Source: Gammaproteobacteria bacterium (GTDB lineage Bacteria; Pseudomonadota; Gammaproteobacteria; Pseudomonadales; Pseudohongiellaceae). Taken from it: 16,510 nt of DNA. Shown here piece after piece: positions 1 to 8,167 of the stretch. A program made the position numbers and the translations under genes. Location: the NCBI GenBank assembly GCA_007571115.1, contig RKSA01000171.1, positions 1 to 16,510 on the forward strand, in the 5' to 3' direction. The notes beneath the pieces were generated by a model that was not told the DNA's origin, did not search any database, and was given only the letters and a program-made list of their open reading frames with translations. Each line of letters opens with the position of its first letter. The first letter of the stretch is position 1.

Positions 1-1247
1 CCGAGTACGTCCTCGAGCTGTGGCTGGCCCACGGCATCACCAGCGGCCGCACCGTTGGCGGCAACCACGGAACGCCTTGGGAAGTCGATGTCGCCGCGCG
101 GCTCGCGAGCAATGCGATCACTGGCCCGCGGCTCGAGGTGTACCCATTTTTTCACGACTCAGAAGCCGGTCCGCTGGACACTCCGGAACAGGCCAGGGAG
201 CGGGTCCGCGAAATCCAGCGAATGGGAGCGACGGGGGTCAAGTTCATGGGCGCCCCCGAGAACATCATGATCGCCGCCCTCGACGAAGCGAACAAGATCG
301 GCCTCAACTCGACGATGCACCACGCCCAGCTCGCGGTAAAGCACGCCAACGTGCTGACGACCTCGCAATGGGGGCTGCGCTCGATGGAGCACTGGTACGG
401 CCTTCCCGAAGCGCTGTTCACCGACAGAAGCTTGCAGCACTACCCGAACGACTATATCTACCAGAACGAGCAGCATCGCTTCGCCGAGGCCGGGCGCCTT
501 TGGCGGCAGGCGGCGCGGCAGGGCAGCGAGCGCTGGAACGAGGTCATGGAAACGCTGCTCGAGCGCGATTTCGCGATTTCGCCGACCTTCACGGCGTATC
601 TGACGAGCCGCGATTTCATGCGCATGAGCCGCGCGCGCTGGCACGAGAAGTACACCATGCCCGAACTGTGGGATTTCTATCGGCCCAGCCGCGATGCCCA
701 TGGCTCCTATTGGTTCTACTGGACCCTGGAGGACGAAATCGCGTGGAAGGAGAACTTTCGCCTGTGGATGGCGTTCATCAACGAGTACAAGAACCGCGGC
801 GGCAAGGTTTCGGTGGGCTCCGATTCGGGCTATATCTACAATCTGTACGGCTTTGGCTACATCATGGAGATGCACTTGCTGCGCGAGGCAGGCTTCACTC
901 CCCTCGAGGTCGTTCATGCCGCGACCATGGTCGGCGCCGAAGTGATCGGCATCGACGATCAGGTCGGATCGATCGAGGTCGGCAAGAAGGCCGATTTCGT
1001 CGTCGTCGGGGAGAACCCCCTCGCCAACCTGCACGTGCTGTTCGGCACCGGAACGATCAGGCTCAACGACGAGACTCTGGAAGTCGAACGGATCGGCGGA
1101 ATCCGCTACACGATCAAGGATGGCATCGTCTACGACACTCCGCAGATGCTGGGCGACATCCGCGACATGGTTCGCACGCGAAAGGAGCAGCGGGGAATCC
1201 CTGAAGGCCCCATGCCCGTCGAGACCGTCCCCGCGCCAAACTGGTAG
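1..1247 (+). CDS. amidohydrolase family protein, 3' part (5' end outside window)
   Basis: The reading frame is open from the left edge (first full codon at base 3), so 414 residues are visible and the N terminus is missing. It looks like a metal-dependent amidohydrolase (TIM-barrel hydrolase superfamily). Visible family landmarks are a GVKFMG strand whose lysine could be the metal-bridging one, a His-His pair in MHHAQ (bases 315-326), the histidine of SMEHWYG (about 384-401), and the aspartate of the late GSDSG motif (822-824). A typical C-terminal closure follows: HLLREAGFTPLEVVHAAT, then GSIEVGKKADFVVV. The first metal motif (HxH) is not visible and would lie upstream. Members of this superfamily cleave amide or related bonds; the substrate cannot be told from sequence. 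An ATG- or GTG-initiated ORF at 138 is an internal codon, not the real start. The gene is convergent with the GntR regulator, with 22 bp between stops. Family confidence is high, function low. Confidence 0.85.
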   Translation, partial: EYVLELWLAHGITSGRTVGGNHGTPWEVDVAARLASNAITGPRLEVYPFFHDSEAGPLDTPEQARERVREIQRMGATGVKFMGAPENIMIAALDEANKIGLNSTMHHAQLAVKHANVLTTSQWGLRSMEHWYGLPEALFTDRSLQHYPNDYIYQNEQHRFAEAGRLWRQAARQGSERWNEVMETLLERDFAISPTFTAYLTSRDFMRMSRARWHEKYTMPELWDFYRPSRDAHGSYWFYWTLEDEIAWKENFRLWMAFINEYKNRGGKVSVGSDSGYIYNLYGFGYIMEMHLLREAGFTPLEVVHAATMVGAEVIGIDDQVGSIEVGKKADFVVVGENPLANLHVLFGTGTIRLNDETLEVERIGGIRYTIKDGIVYDTPQMLGDIRDMVRTRKEQRGIPEGPMPVETVPAPNW

Positions 1248-1269
1248 GCGGCAGGCGATCTTTCTCCGG

Positions 1270-1926
1270 CTAGGTTCCGAGCTGCTCGGTCAGATCCTGC
1301 TCGACGCCGGCGATGTGTCGGCGCATCAGCGCCTTGGCAGCGCGCTTGTCTCTCTTGCGGCATAGCTCGATGAGTTGCGCGTGCTCGCGCTCGGCCCGGG
1401 CGATGTGGTCGCCGCTGAGCAACTGCAAGCGGATGTAGCGGTCGCATTTCTTGTGCAGGCTTGCCAGAACTTTCATCGTTTCGGGCCGATCGGCCGCCTC
1501 ATAGAGCGCGCAGTGGAACTTCCAGTTGTAGCCAGTCCAGCGATGGATGTTGCGGCCAAGATCGAGATTTTCGTCAAATTCGCCAAGGATTTTCTCGGCC
1601 TTGGCGATATGCTCCTCGCGCATGTTGTCCATCGCCCTGCCGATCAGGTCGGTTTCGATGAGCCGCCGCAGGCAAATCCATTCCAGGGCCTGTTCGAGGC
1701 TCAGCCTGGTCGCCACCGCGCCCCGGTGCGTGTGCAGCTCGACGAGCCCTTCGGCCTCGAGCTGGCGCAGTGCCTCGCGGACCGGGATGATGCTCGTGCC
1801 GAGGGAATTGGCGATCGCTTCCTGGCGCAGGGGCTCGCCGCCGACGATCTCGCGCTTGAGTATCTGTTCCCGAAGATGCGCCGCAACGCTCTGGGCGAGC
1901 GTCGGCGTCGGTTTGAGCTGCGCCAT
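1270..1926 (-). CDS. GntR-family transcriptional regulator, FadR subfamily (FCD domain)
   Basis: This 218-residue protein has an N-terminal winged helix-turn-helix (about residues 8-75, including PVREALRQLEAEGLVELHTHRGA) and a helical FCD ligand-binding domain (about 80-210). The FCD metal-site pattern is visible: Asn134-x3-His138 in NWKFH, then His182 and His204. FCD regulators bind small carboxylic acids or amino-acid-like effectors and usually act as repressors of neighbouring catabolic or transport genes. The ATG start at 1926 is supported by a GAGGA motif eight bases upstream. The gene is divergent from the NSS symporter and convergent with the amidohydrolase, so these two are its likeliest targets; that is inferred from position. 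A perfect 10-bp inverted repeat abuts its ribosome binding site (separate entry). Confidence 0.92.
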   Translation of the reverse strand: MAQLKPTPTLAQSVAAHLREQILKREIVGGEPLRQEAIANSLGTSIIPVREALRQLEAEGLVELHTHRGAVATRLSLEQALEWICLRRLIETDLIGRAMDNMREEHIAKAEKILGEFDENLDLGRNIHRWTGYNWKFHCALYEAADRPETMKVLASLHKKCDRYIRLQLLSGDHIARAEREHAQLIELCRKRDKRAAKALMRRHIAGVEQDLTEQLGT

Positions 1927-1938
1927 TGCTGGATTCCT

Positions 1939-1979
1939 CGCTGGCGGCTCGGCGGAAGGCAGGGCCCGCGCCGCCAGCG
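1939..1979. repeat. 10-bp perfect inverted repeat in the gntR/symporter control region
   Basis: CGCTGGCGGC at 1939-1948 is the exact reverse complement of GCCGCCAGCG at 1970-1979, with a 21-base loop and 31 bases between matching positions (about three helical turns). On the minus strand it lies in the presumed gntR leader, and one arm touches the GAGGA ribosome binding site (1935-1939) by a base. It could be a two-half-site operator for the GntR protein or an RNA hairpin limiting gntR translation. The repeat is directly visible; the role is inference. GC-rich arms raise the chance of coincidence. Confidence 0.45.
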
Positions 1980-2127
1980 GACCACCATGGAAAAACTGTA
2001 CATGCTGCCAGCAATTTCCGTCAAGTCTGGCTGCGTCACCTGCTCAAACGGTTGACCTTGGGGCGAATCCGGTGCAGTCTCTGGGAGGTTGCCTGCAACG
2101 GCAAGAATTCCGCGAGAGGATTGATCG

Positions 2128-3516
2128 ATGGCTGTATCGAATCCTGGCAAGACTCCCGAGCACTGGTCTTCCCGGTTCGCCTTTCTGCTGGCGTCGGTCG
2201 GCTTTGCCGTCGGGCTCGGCAACATCTGGCGCTTTCCCTATGTCGTGGGCGAGAACGGCGGCTCGGCCTTCGTGCTCGTCTACCTGCTCTTTGCCTTCGG
2301 CATCGGAGTTCCCCTGGTGATGTCGGAGTGGGCCATCGGCCGGCGAGGCAAGACCACCGCCTCGGCTTCGGGAAGCGTCGCCGAGGTCGCGACCCAGGCC
2401 GGCGCCAGCGTGGCCTGGGGTGGCGTCGGGGGGATCGCCGTGCTCGCGGTGTTCGTGCTGATGCTGTTCTACACGACCGTCGCCGGCTGGACGATCGACT
2501 ACTTCGTTCGTGCTGTGGCTGGCGAATTCAGCGCGATCACGGCTGCCGAATCCCGGAATCTGTTCGCCGAGCTGATGGCGGATCCGCCGAGGCTGCTGTT
2601 CTGGCATACGGTGGTTTGCGCGCTCACTGTCTACATCAATTCGCGGGGGCTTCACGCGGGAATCGAGCGCGCCGTCAAGGTGCTGATGCCGATGCTGTTC
2701 GGCTGCATGATCGTCATGCTCGGCTACTCGATGGCGGTCGGCGATCTTGGCGCCGCAGCCGGGTTCCTGCTCACTCCCGATTTCAGCCAGATGACCGGCG
2801 AGGCGACCCTGATGGCACTGGGGCAGGCATTCTTTTCCATCGGCGTCGCCATGGCAGTCATGATTACCTATGGCTCGCATCTCGACGGGCAGATCTCGAT
2901 TCCAGGCAATGCGGTCATCGTCGTCGGCGCCGACACCCTGATCGCCCTGCTCGCCGGCTTTGCGATCTTTCCGATCGTTTTCGCCCACGGGCTGCCCCTC
3001 GACTCGGGCGAAGGACTCGTTTTCGAAACGCTTCCCATCGTCTTTGGCGATCTTCCCGGAGGCAGGCTCTTCGGCGGCGTTTTCTTCCTTTTGCTGATCG
3101 CCGCGGCATTGACTTCGTGCATCGGCAACTTTGCCCCGGTGGTGGCATGGACCGAGCACCGCTTCAAGCTCGGCCGCACCGCAGCGGCGCTCGCGGCCGG
3201 CGCGGCAATGTGGCTGCTCGGCCTGGGCTCGGTGTTCTCGTTCAACGTGCTTGCCGGCTTCCACCCGCTCTCCTTCGTCGGCATTTTCGCGGAAAGCACG
3301 ATCTACGACATCTTCGACTTTTTCATGGCCAACGTGCTGCTGCCCATCGGCGCCTTGCTCACCTCGATCTTCATCGGCTGGATCGCCGACCGCGAGGGAA
3401 TCCGCGAGGAGCTCGGCCTCGCCGATGGCGCCGCGTACCGCACCTGGCTGGTGCTGATCCGCTACGTCGTTCCCGTCGCGGTCGCGGCGATCTTCGTCGC
3501 CGGCGTGTTCGGCTAG
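2128..3516 (+). CDS. sodium-dependent amino-acid symporter, NSS (SLC6/LeuT) family
   Basis: This 462-residue polytopic inner-membrane protein belongs to the neurotransmitter:sodium symporter family, which imports amino acids or amines with Na+. The TM1 signature GLGNIWRFPY is at residues 29-38, followed by GENGGSAF. The TM6 unwound-segment motif GQAFFSIG is at 232-239, leading to MITYGSHLDG in TM7. In TM8, LTSCIGNF contains the Thr329-Ser330 pair that binds sodium in LeuT-fold members. The length and short C terminus fit the smaller bacterial members (11-12 membrane segments). The ATG at 2128 has AGAGGA seven bases upstream. The substrate cannot be assigned; LeuT relatives carry leucine, tryptophan or tyrosine. 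It is divergent from the GntR regulator and convergent with the S10 peptidase (25 bp between stops), which fits amino-acid uptake linked to peptide breakdown. I saw no convincing sigma70 promoter upstream. Confidence 0.94.
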   Translation: MAVSNPGKTPEHWSSRFAFLLASVGFAVGLGNIWRFPYVVGENGGSAFVLVYLLFAFGIGVPLVMSEWAIGRRGKTTASASGSVAEVATQAGASVAWGGVGGIAVLAVFVLMLFYTTVAGWTIDYFVRAVAGEFSAITAAESRNLFAELMADPPRLLFWHTVVCALTVYINSRGLHAGIERAVKVLMPMLFGCMIVMLGYSMAVGDLGAAAGFLLTPDFSQMTGEATLMALGQAFFSIGVAMAVMITYGSHLDGQISIPGNAVIVVGADTLIALLAGFAIFPIVFAHGLPLDSGEGLVFETLPIVFGDLPGGRLFGGVFFLLLIAAALTSCIGNFAPVVAWTEHRFKLGRTAAALAAGAAMWLLGLGSVFSFNVLAGFHPLSFVGIFAESTIYDIFDFFMANVLLPIGALLTSIFIGWIADREGIREELGLADGAAYRTWLVLIRYVVPVAVAAIFVAGVFG

Positions 3517-3541
3517 GCGCGGCGAATTCGCGACTGCAGTT

Positions 3542-5047
3542 TCAATCGGCTGTAATGAAGTCTGCCAAGTCTCGCTTGAATTTTGCCAGCGACGGCGGAT
3601 GCACGTACATCATGTGCCCCGCCTCGTACATCTCCACCGAGATGCGAGTGCGCTGGGCAGCGTCGAGGTCCATGTGATTGATGACGTATTCGAGCACGAA
3701 ATGCGGAGTCGCCAGGTCGAAGTAGCCTTGCTGGACCAGCACCCGCATGGGCGGATGCAGGGTCATCGTCGTCGCGAGGTCGATGGCGGTGTTGGTAATC
3801 AGGGTCTCCTGGCCGCTCGGCAGCACGTGCAGCCAGTCCCAGTCGTTGAATAGCCCTCCCGAGACGAGGTAGTCGCGTTCCTTGCGGAAACCGAGCTCGT
3901 TGTTGTAGTAGTCCATGAAGCCGGCCTTGAACGCGGGCCGCACTGCGGCATCGAAGGGGTCGTACTGCATGTTCCCCGCCACCCGGTCGATGCTGCGCCC
4001 CTTGAAGCGCGAGTCGATCCTGCCGATGGTGATGTCCTCGTCGCGCAATAGCTCCTGGGTGAAGCGCATGTGCGGAACGCGCAGGTTCGAGTTCTCCCAG
4101 TACTGTTCGCTCAGGCCCGTGTAGCGTGACAGCCTCGCCTTCAGCGCGCTTCTTTGCGCTTCCGGCAAGGCGCTGCCTTGCAGCAGCGCGGGAGCGTAGT
4201 CGTTGATCGCGAAAGTCTCGACTTCGTCGAGGAAGGCTGCGAGGTCATCGGGGCGGTCTTCGATGGCCTCGTGGTACCAGGCCGTTGCAGCCAGGGTCGG
4301 CAGATAGAGCGCGTGGGGCAGGTCGATGGCGAAACGGTCCCGGGCCGCCGCGACGTCCATGAACGGCGAGACGAGAATCACGCCGTTCAGGCTCATGGCG
4401 TACCGGCGCAGCAGTTCGTGGGCGACTCCGCCGGTACGGATTCCGCCATAGCTTTCCCCAAGCACGAATTTCGGCGATTTCCAGCGGTCGGTGCGAGTGA
4501 TGTAGTTTACGATGAACTGCGAAGCGACGGCGATGTCGGCGTCGACTCCCCAGAAATCCTCGGGCTTCCCTGGGCCCTCGATGGTGGCGTAGCCCGTCCC
4601 CACGGGATCCATCATCACCAGATCGGCGACGTCAAGAATGCTGAACTCGTTGTCCACGGCGCCATAGGGCGCCGGGCCCGTGACTTCGAGGTCGACAACG
4701 GGTATTCGCCGCGGGCCCAGCACTCCCATGTGCAGCCAGATCGATGCCGAACCCGGGCCGCCGTTGTACGCGAACAGGATCGGGCGGCTCGCGGAATCGT
4801 CGCCGTCGCGCACATAGGCCGTGTAGCCGAACAGGCCGATTCCTGTCCCGCTGTCATCGCGAATGACGTCGAGCCCGGCGGTGGCGGTGTAGCTGATCGT
4901 TTCCCCGTCGATCACGACGCTGTGCTGGCTTGTCACCGATTCCGCTGCAAGCGGTGCGTCGTCTTCGGCTGCCTGCATCGGCTCTGCGGCAAGCGCCATG
5001 CCATGGATTGCGGCGAAGAATGGAACGAGCAATAGAGTGGTCTTCAT
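3542..5047 (-). CDS. secreted serine carboxypeptidase-like protein (peptidase family S10)
   Basis: This 501-residue protein has an N-terminal signal peptide (hydrophobic residues 4-20, likely cleavage near MALA/AEP), so it acts in the periplasm or outside. S10 alpha/beta-hydrolase landmarks are in order: FAYNGGPGSAS (residues 92-102, oxyanion region), DPVGTGY (147-153), the nucleophile motif GESYGG with Ser199, a late aspartate in QGYFDLATP (Asp444) and the catalytic histidine in EAGHMMY (His478). The Ser-Asp-His triad therefore looks complete, predicting an active C-terminal exopeptidase; the motifs are seen, the substrate is unknown. The ATG at 5047 has AGGAG eight bases upstream. It starts 33 bp after the stop of the TonB-dependent receptor on the same strand and is probably co-transcribed with it, suggesting trimming of the receptor's peptide ligand. 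No hairpin-plus-T-run terminator is visible after it. Confidence 0.93.
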   Translation of the reverse strand: MKTTLLLVPFFAAIHGMALAAEPMQAAEDDAPLAAESVTSQHSVVIDGETISYTATAGLDVIRDDSGTGIGLFGYTAYVRDGDDSASRPILFAYNGGPGSASIWLHMGVLGPRRIPVVDLEVTGPAPYGAVDNEFSILDVADLVMMDPVGTGYATIEGPGKPEDFWGVDADIAVASQFIVNYITRTDRWKSPKFVLGESYGGIRTGGVAHELLRRYAMSLNGVILVSPFMDVAAARDRFAIDLPHALYLPTLAATAWYHEAIEDRPDDLAAFLDEVETFAINDYAPALLQGSALPEAQRSALKARLSRYTGLSEQYWENSNLRVPHMRFTQELLRDEDITIGRIDSRFKGRSIDRVAGNMQYDPFDAAVRPAFKAGFMDYYNNELGFRKERDYLVSGGLFNDWDWLHVLPSGQETLITNTAIDLATTMTLHPPMRVLVQQGYFDLATPHFVLEYVINHMDLDAAQRTRISVEMYEAGHMMYVHPPSLAKFKRDLADFITAD

Positions 5048-5080
5048 GGGCTTGTCTCCTGTTTTCCGATTTCCGCAGTG

Positions 5081-7990
5081 CTACAACTGGAAACGCATGC
5101 CGGCGAAGTAGCGTCGCCCCAGCACGTCGTACAGCGAGATATCGACGTTGGCGTCGCCAGCGAGGGAAAAGCCGAGCACTGGCGGTTCCTCGTCGGTCAG
5201 GTTGTCGATACCCGCGTAGACCGTGAGCTGGTCGTTGACGGCATAATCGGCGTTCAGGTCGAGATAGTTTCTCGCGCTAGCAGAATCGACGACATTGCCG
5301 GCGCCCGGGAACAGCGTGAAAGCGCTGATGTTGCGGTGCTGGAAGCGCGCCGCCAGCGGCCCGCTGTCATAGGTGGCGTTGAACACCAGCTTCGCCTCTG
5401 GCTGCATGAAAACGTTAAAGCCCGAGCACGAGCCACCAAAGTGGCCAAGGCAGTCGAGCCCGGGCTCGCCGGGCTCGGAAACGCGTTCGTTGCTGAACGC
5501 CCAACTGCCGATGAATTGCACGCGCAGCGAGGCGCCATCTGTGCGCAATGCCATTGCTGCCGGGAGCTCGAAGGAATAGTCGGCCTGCAAGTCGAGGCCC
5601 GTCGCTTCCAATGTCGCGATGTTTTTCAGCGTTGCCGAAACGAAATCGATCTGGCCGTTGGGGAAGCGGTTGATCGACTGGCAGGTCTCGCTGCCGTTGT
5701 CGAGATTGCGGAAGCAGTTGTTGACGACCTGCTGGGCGCTGAGCTGGCTGATCGCGTTCTCGATCTCGATGCTGTAGTAGTCGATCGCCAGATTGAGCCC
5801 TTCGAGGAACGGCGCATTGATGACCGCGCCGATCGTCCAGGTGTCGGATTGCTCCTCGGTCAGGTTCGGATTGCCTCCCGACTGCACGCCAAAGCCGACA
5901 TTGGTCTGGTCGAAGCTGTCGATCTCTTGAGCGAGCACGCCCTGCTCGATGCAAAGCTGCTTCTGCGCGGCCGACGGGCCGAGATCCTGGTCGCAGGGGT
6001 CGTCGCCGGCGGAAAAGCCGATGGTCACGGTGTCGAACAGTTCGTCAAGGTTCGGCGCGCGAATCGCGACGTTGTACGCGCCTCGCAGGCGCAGCCAGTC
6101 GCTGGGCGCATATTCGCCGCCGGCTTTCCACGTCGTCACCCGACCGCTGGTCGAATAGTCCGAGCTGCGCACGGCGAGTTCGAGGCCGAGATAGTCGATG
6201 GCGGTTCTGTCGCTGAGCAGGGGTATTCGCGCTTCCGCGTAAAGCTCGTCGAGCTCGATGGAGGACGTTCGCGGCAGCAGGATGTCGCTGGTGAACTCGC
6301 CTCCCTGGCCTGCGGTGTCGGGGCGGAAATCGTGCTCGTCCTCACGCCGCTCGTAGCCGAAGGCGACCGCCAGGGGCCCCGCTGGCAGCTCGAGCAATTC
6401 GCCGGTGATCGTGGCGCCGTAGATGTTTCTTTGCAGCACATTGGTCGAGCCGTGGGTTGGCGAGATGAACGCGGCAGCTTCCGGGGTCACCGAGTCGAGG
6501 CCGAGGAAATTCACCGGAACGCAGCCGACGAACTCGTTGGTGCAACGCGCCACGCCATCCTCGACGGTGACATCCGAACCGAGCGCGAGGCGCAGGCTTG
6601 AAAGCTGGCCCGAGATCGACTCGTTGGTCTTGGCGCGCTGGAGCTGGACGAAGGCATCCCAGTTCCAGGTGCTTCCCAGGGCGGCGAAATCGCCTCGCAG
6701 CCCCGTCGTCATGTTGTAGGTGAGGCGTTCGTACTTGTAGTTGCGCGGCCCGGTTTCCACCGAGCGGCGGCCCGTCTGGATGATCGCTGCGGTGCCGTCG
6801 CCGTCGGGGTCGAAGGTTTCCGGATTGTCGATGAGGAAATTGCGCACTGGGGCGAACAGCACTGGATTGTTCGCGTAGTTGGGGATGAGGTAGGTTCCCC
6901 GCGGCGCTCCGCTCGTTTGCAGGCCGCCGGCGTTCGGCGCCTGCTGCCACTCGTTGCGGTTCTCCATGAAGAACAGCTCGGAGTAGATCGTCAGGTTGTC
7001 GCGGACGTCGAAATGGCCGATGGCGCTGATCTGGTTGCGCTCGAGGGGTCGCAGCAGGTAGTTGAGCGGGGCGAAGTTGAAGCGGTCCTCGGGGTCGCAG
7101 AACGGCAGGATCTCGCCGCCTTCACCGAAGCGGATCCCGCCGATCGTTCCCGGGCAGGCCGTGGCCGGGTCGAAGGGAAGATTGTTCAGCCCCGCGAGCC
7201 TTGTGGAGTTGAACGAGATTCGCGTTCCCGGGATATTGCTCGAACCGCCGGGAACGAGGGTTCCGCCGCTTTCGAACAGCGAAGTCGACGAATAGCCGCG
7301 GTCGGCGAAAAAGATTTCGCTGCGGCTCGTGTACGAGGCGCTGAGCACGGCATTGCCGCGGCCATCGGCGAAATTGCCGCCGATGGTCAGGTCGTATTTC
7401 TCGGTGCCGGCGTCGCCAGCAGCCGATTCTCCCAAGTGGAAGCCGGCCTCGACTCCCTCGAAATCGTCTTGCAGGATGAAATTGATCGCGCCGGCGATGG
7501 CGTCCGAGCCGTATACCGCCGATGCGCCTCCGGTAAGCACCTCGACTCGTTCGACGAGCGCATCGGGGATGCTCGTCAGATCCACCAGCCCCCTCGAATC
7601 CGATGGCGCGAAGCGGCGGCTGTTGACGAGCACCAGGGTGCGCACGGCGTCGAGGCCGCGCAGGTCAGCGGTGAGAATTCCGGATCCTCCTCCCGAGTTG
7701 ACGCTCGAGGTGTTGTCCGAGGCGAGCTGCGGAAACTCGTTGAGCGTTTCCTCGATCGTGATGTTGCCCGAGCTGCGAACCGACTCGGAAGTCACCACGA
7801 GCACAGGGCTGGGGGCGTCGAGATCGCGCCTGACGAGGCGCGAGCCGGTGACGACGATCTCTTCGAGCGCCGCATCCTGGGCGAGGCTCGTCGTCGGAAT
7901 GGTCAGACCCAGGCCGAGAACCGCCAAGAGCGGCAATGCGAACAGGGCTCGAATCTGCAAATGCTTTGCTAGGGTAGGCGTTCCGATCAT
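5081..7990 (-). CDS. TonB-dependent outer-membrane receptor
   Basis: This 969-residue protein is a TonB-dependent receptor importing a scarce ligand across the outer membrane using TonB/ExbBD energy. The ATG at 7990 is preferred over an in-frame TTG eight codons upstream because GGAGGA lies seven bases before the ATG and would sit inside the longer version. Residues 1-37 form a signal peptide ending SLA/QD. EEIVVTGSR (about 43-51) is the TonB-box-like segment. A plug domain follows (about 60-180: IEETLNEFPQL, LVLVNSRR, ALVERVEVLTGGASAVYGSDAIAGAINFIL), then a beta-barrel ending in RRYFAGMRFQL. Ten cysteines occur as five near pairs, probably loop disulfides. The ligand cannot be read from sequence. 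The neighbouring S10 carboxypeptidase downstream suggests a peptide or amino-acid-containing substrate (inference). It is first in a two-gene unit. Confidence 0.95.
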   Translation of the reverse strand: MIGTPTLAKHLQIRALFALPLLAVLGLGLTIPTTSLAQDAALEEIVVTGSRLVRRDLDAPSPVLVVTSESVRSSGNITIEETLNEFPQLASDNTSSVNSGGGSGILTADLRGLDAVRTLVLVNSRRFAPSDSRGLVDLTSIPDALVERVEVLTGGASAVYGSDAIAGAINFILQDDFEGVEAGFHLGESAAGDAGTEKYDLTIGGNFADGRGNAVLSASYTSRSEIFFADRGYSSTSLFESGGTLVPGGSSNIPGTRISFNSTRLAGLNNLPFDPATACPGTIGGIRFGEGGEILPFCDPEDRFNFAPLNYLLRPLERNQISAIGHFDVRDNLTIYSELFFMENRNEWQQAPNAGGLQTSGAPRGTYLIPNYANNPVLFAPVRNFLIDNPETFDPDGDGTAAIIQTGRRSVETGPRNYKYERLTYNMTTGLRGDFAALGSTWNWDAFVQLQRAKTNESISGQLSSLRLALGSDVTVEDGVARCTNEFVGCVPVNFLGLDSVTPEAAAFISPTHGSTNVLQRNIYGATITGELLELPAGPLAVAFGYERREDEHDFRPDTAGQGGEFTSDILLPRTSSIELDELYAEARIPLLSDRTAIDYLGLELAVRSSDYSTSGRVTTWKAGGEYAPSDWLRLRGAYNVAIRAPNLDELFDTVTIGFSAGDDPCDQDLGPSAAQKQLCIEQGVLAQEIDSFDQTNVGFGVQSGGNPNLTEEQSDTWTIGAVINAPFLEGLNLAIDYYSIEIENAISQLSAQQVVNNCFRNLDNGSETCQSINRFPNGQIDFVSATLKNIATLEATGLDLQADYSFELPAAMALRTDGASLRVQFIGSWAFSNERVSEPGEPGLDCLGHFGGSCSGFNVFMQPEAKLVFNATYDSGPLAARFQHRNISAFTLFPGAGNVVDSASARNYLDLNADYAVNDQLTVYAGIDNLTDEEPPVLGFSLAGDANVDISLYDVLGRRYFAGMRFQL

Positions 7991-7997
7991 CGCGCTT

Positions 7998-8003
7998 TCC
8001 TCC
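7998..8003 (-). promoter_or_regulatory. strong ribosome binding site fixing the receptor start
   Basis: GGAGGA on the minus strand, seven bases before the ATG at 7990. It decides the start codon, because the alternative upstream TTG at 8014 lies beyond it and has no comparable site. Confidence 0.75.
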
Positions 8004-8013
8004 GTCACGGGCA

Positions 8014-8034
8014 AGATAATATATTATATATAAC
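8014..8034 (-). promoter_or_regulatory. AT-rich palindromic start region of the receptor gene
   Basis: This is a 21-base stretch with almost no G or C in otherwise GC-rich DNA. It contains a perfect 12-bp palindrome, ATAATATATTAT (8016-8027), and on the minus strand an exact consensus -10 box TATAAT (8023-8028). No good -35 hexamer sits at the usual distance; a weak TTACAT (8050-8055) is 17 bases from an alternative TATATA (8027-8032). A transcript from here would have a leader of about 25 bases. The palindrome overlapping the -10 could be an operator. The elements are visible; activity is inferred. Confidence 0.45.
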
Positions 8035-8167
8035 CCAAAACCGCGCCGAATGTAACCCCATGCCGCCACCGTTGGCTACAAGCTCTTGCGAAAAATGGCA
8101 GCGCAAACCGGGAAAGGAATCCAGCCGCGACTGCGAGAGAAGCCTGGAGTGAAGCGAAAAGTGAGGA

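Noticed and set aside
1997..2002. TGTACA as a GntR half-site
   Set aside because: It is only a six-base palindrome with non-matching flanks; the 10-bp inverted repeat at 1939-1979 is the better operator candidate.
3522..3531. GCGAATTCGC palindrome between the convergent symporter and S10 genes
   Set aside because: It is a perfect 10-bp palindrome but has no loop and no T-run, so it is not a credible intrinsic terminator.
1926..3677. 583-codon plus-strand frame over the symporter
   Set aside because: It is a different frame from the NSS protein, Arg-rich and without motifs; the symporter frame has clear family signatures and a ribosome binding site.
5078..6601. 507-codon plus-strand open frame opposite the TonB-dependent receptor
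   Set aside because: The minus-strand reading gives a complete signal peptide, plug and barrel; this frame gives no domain.
8028..8167. Possible small gene or terminator between the toxin stop and the receptor start
   Set aside because: No open frame with a ribosome binding site and no hairpin followed by a T-run could be found on either strand.
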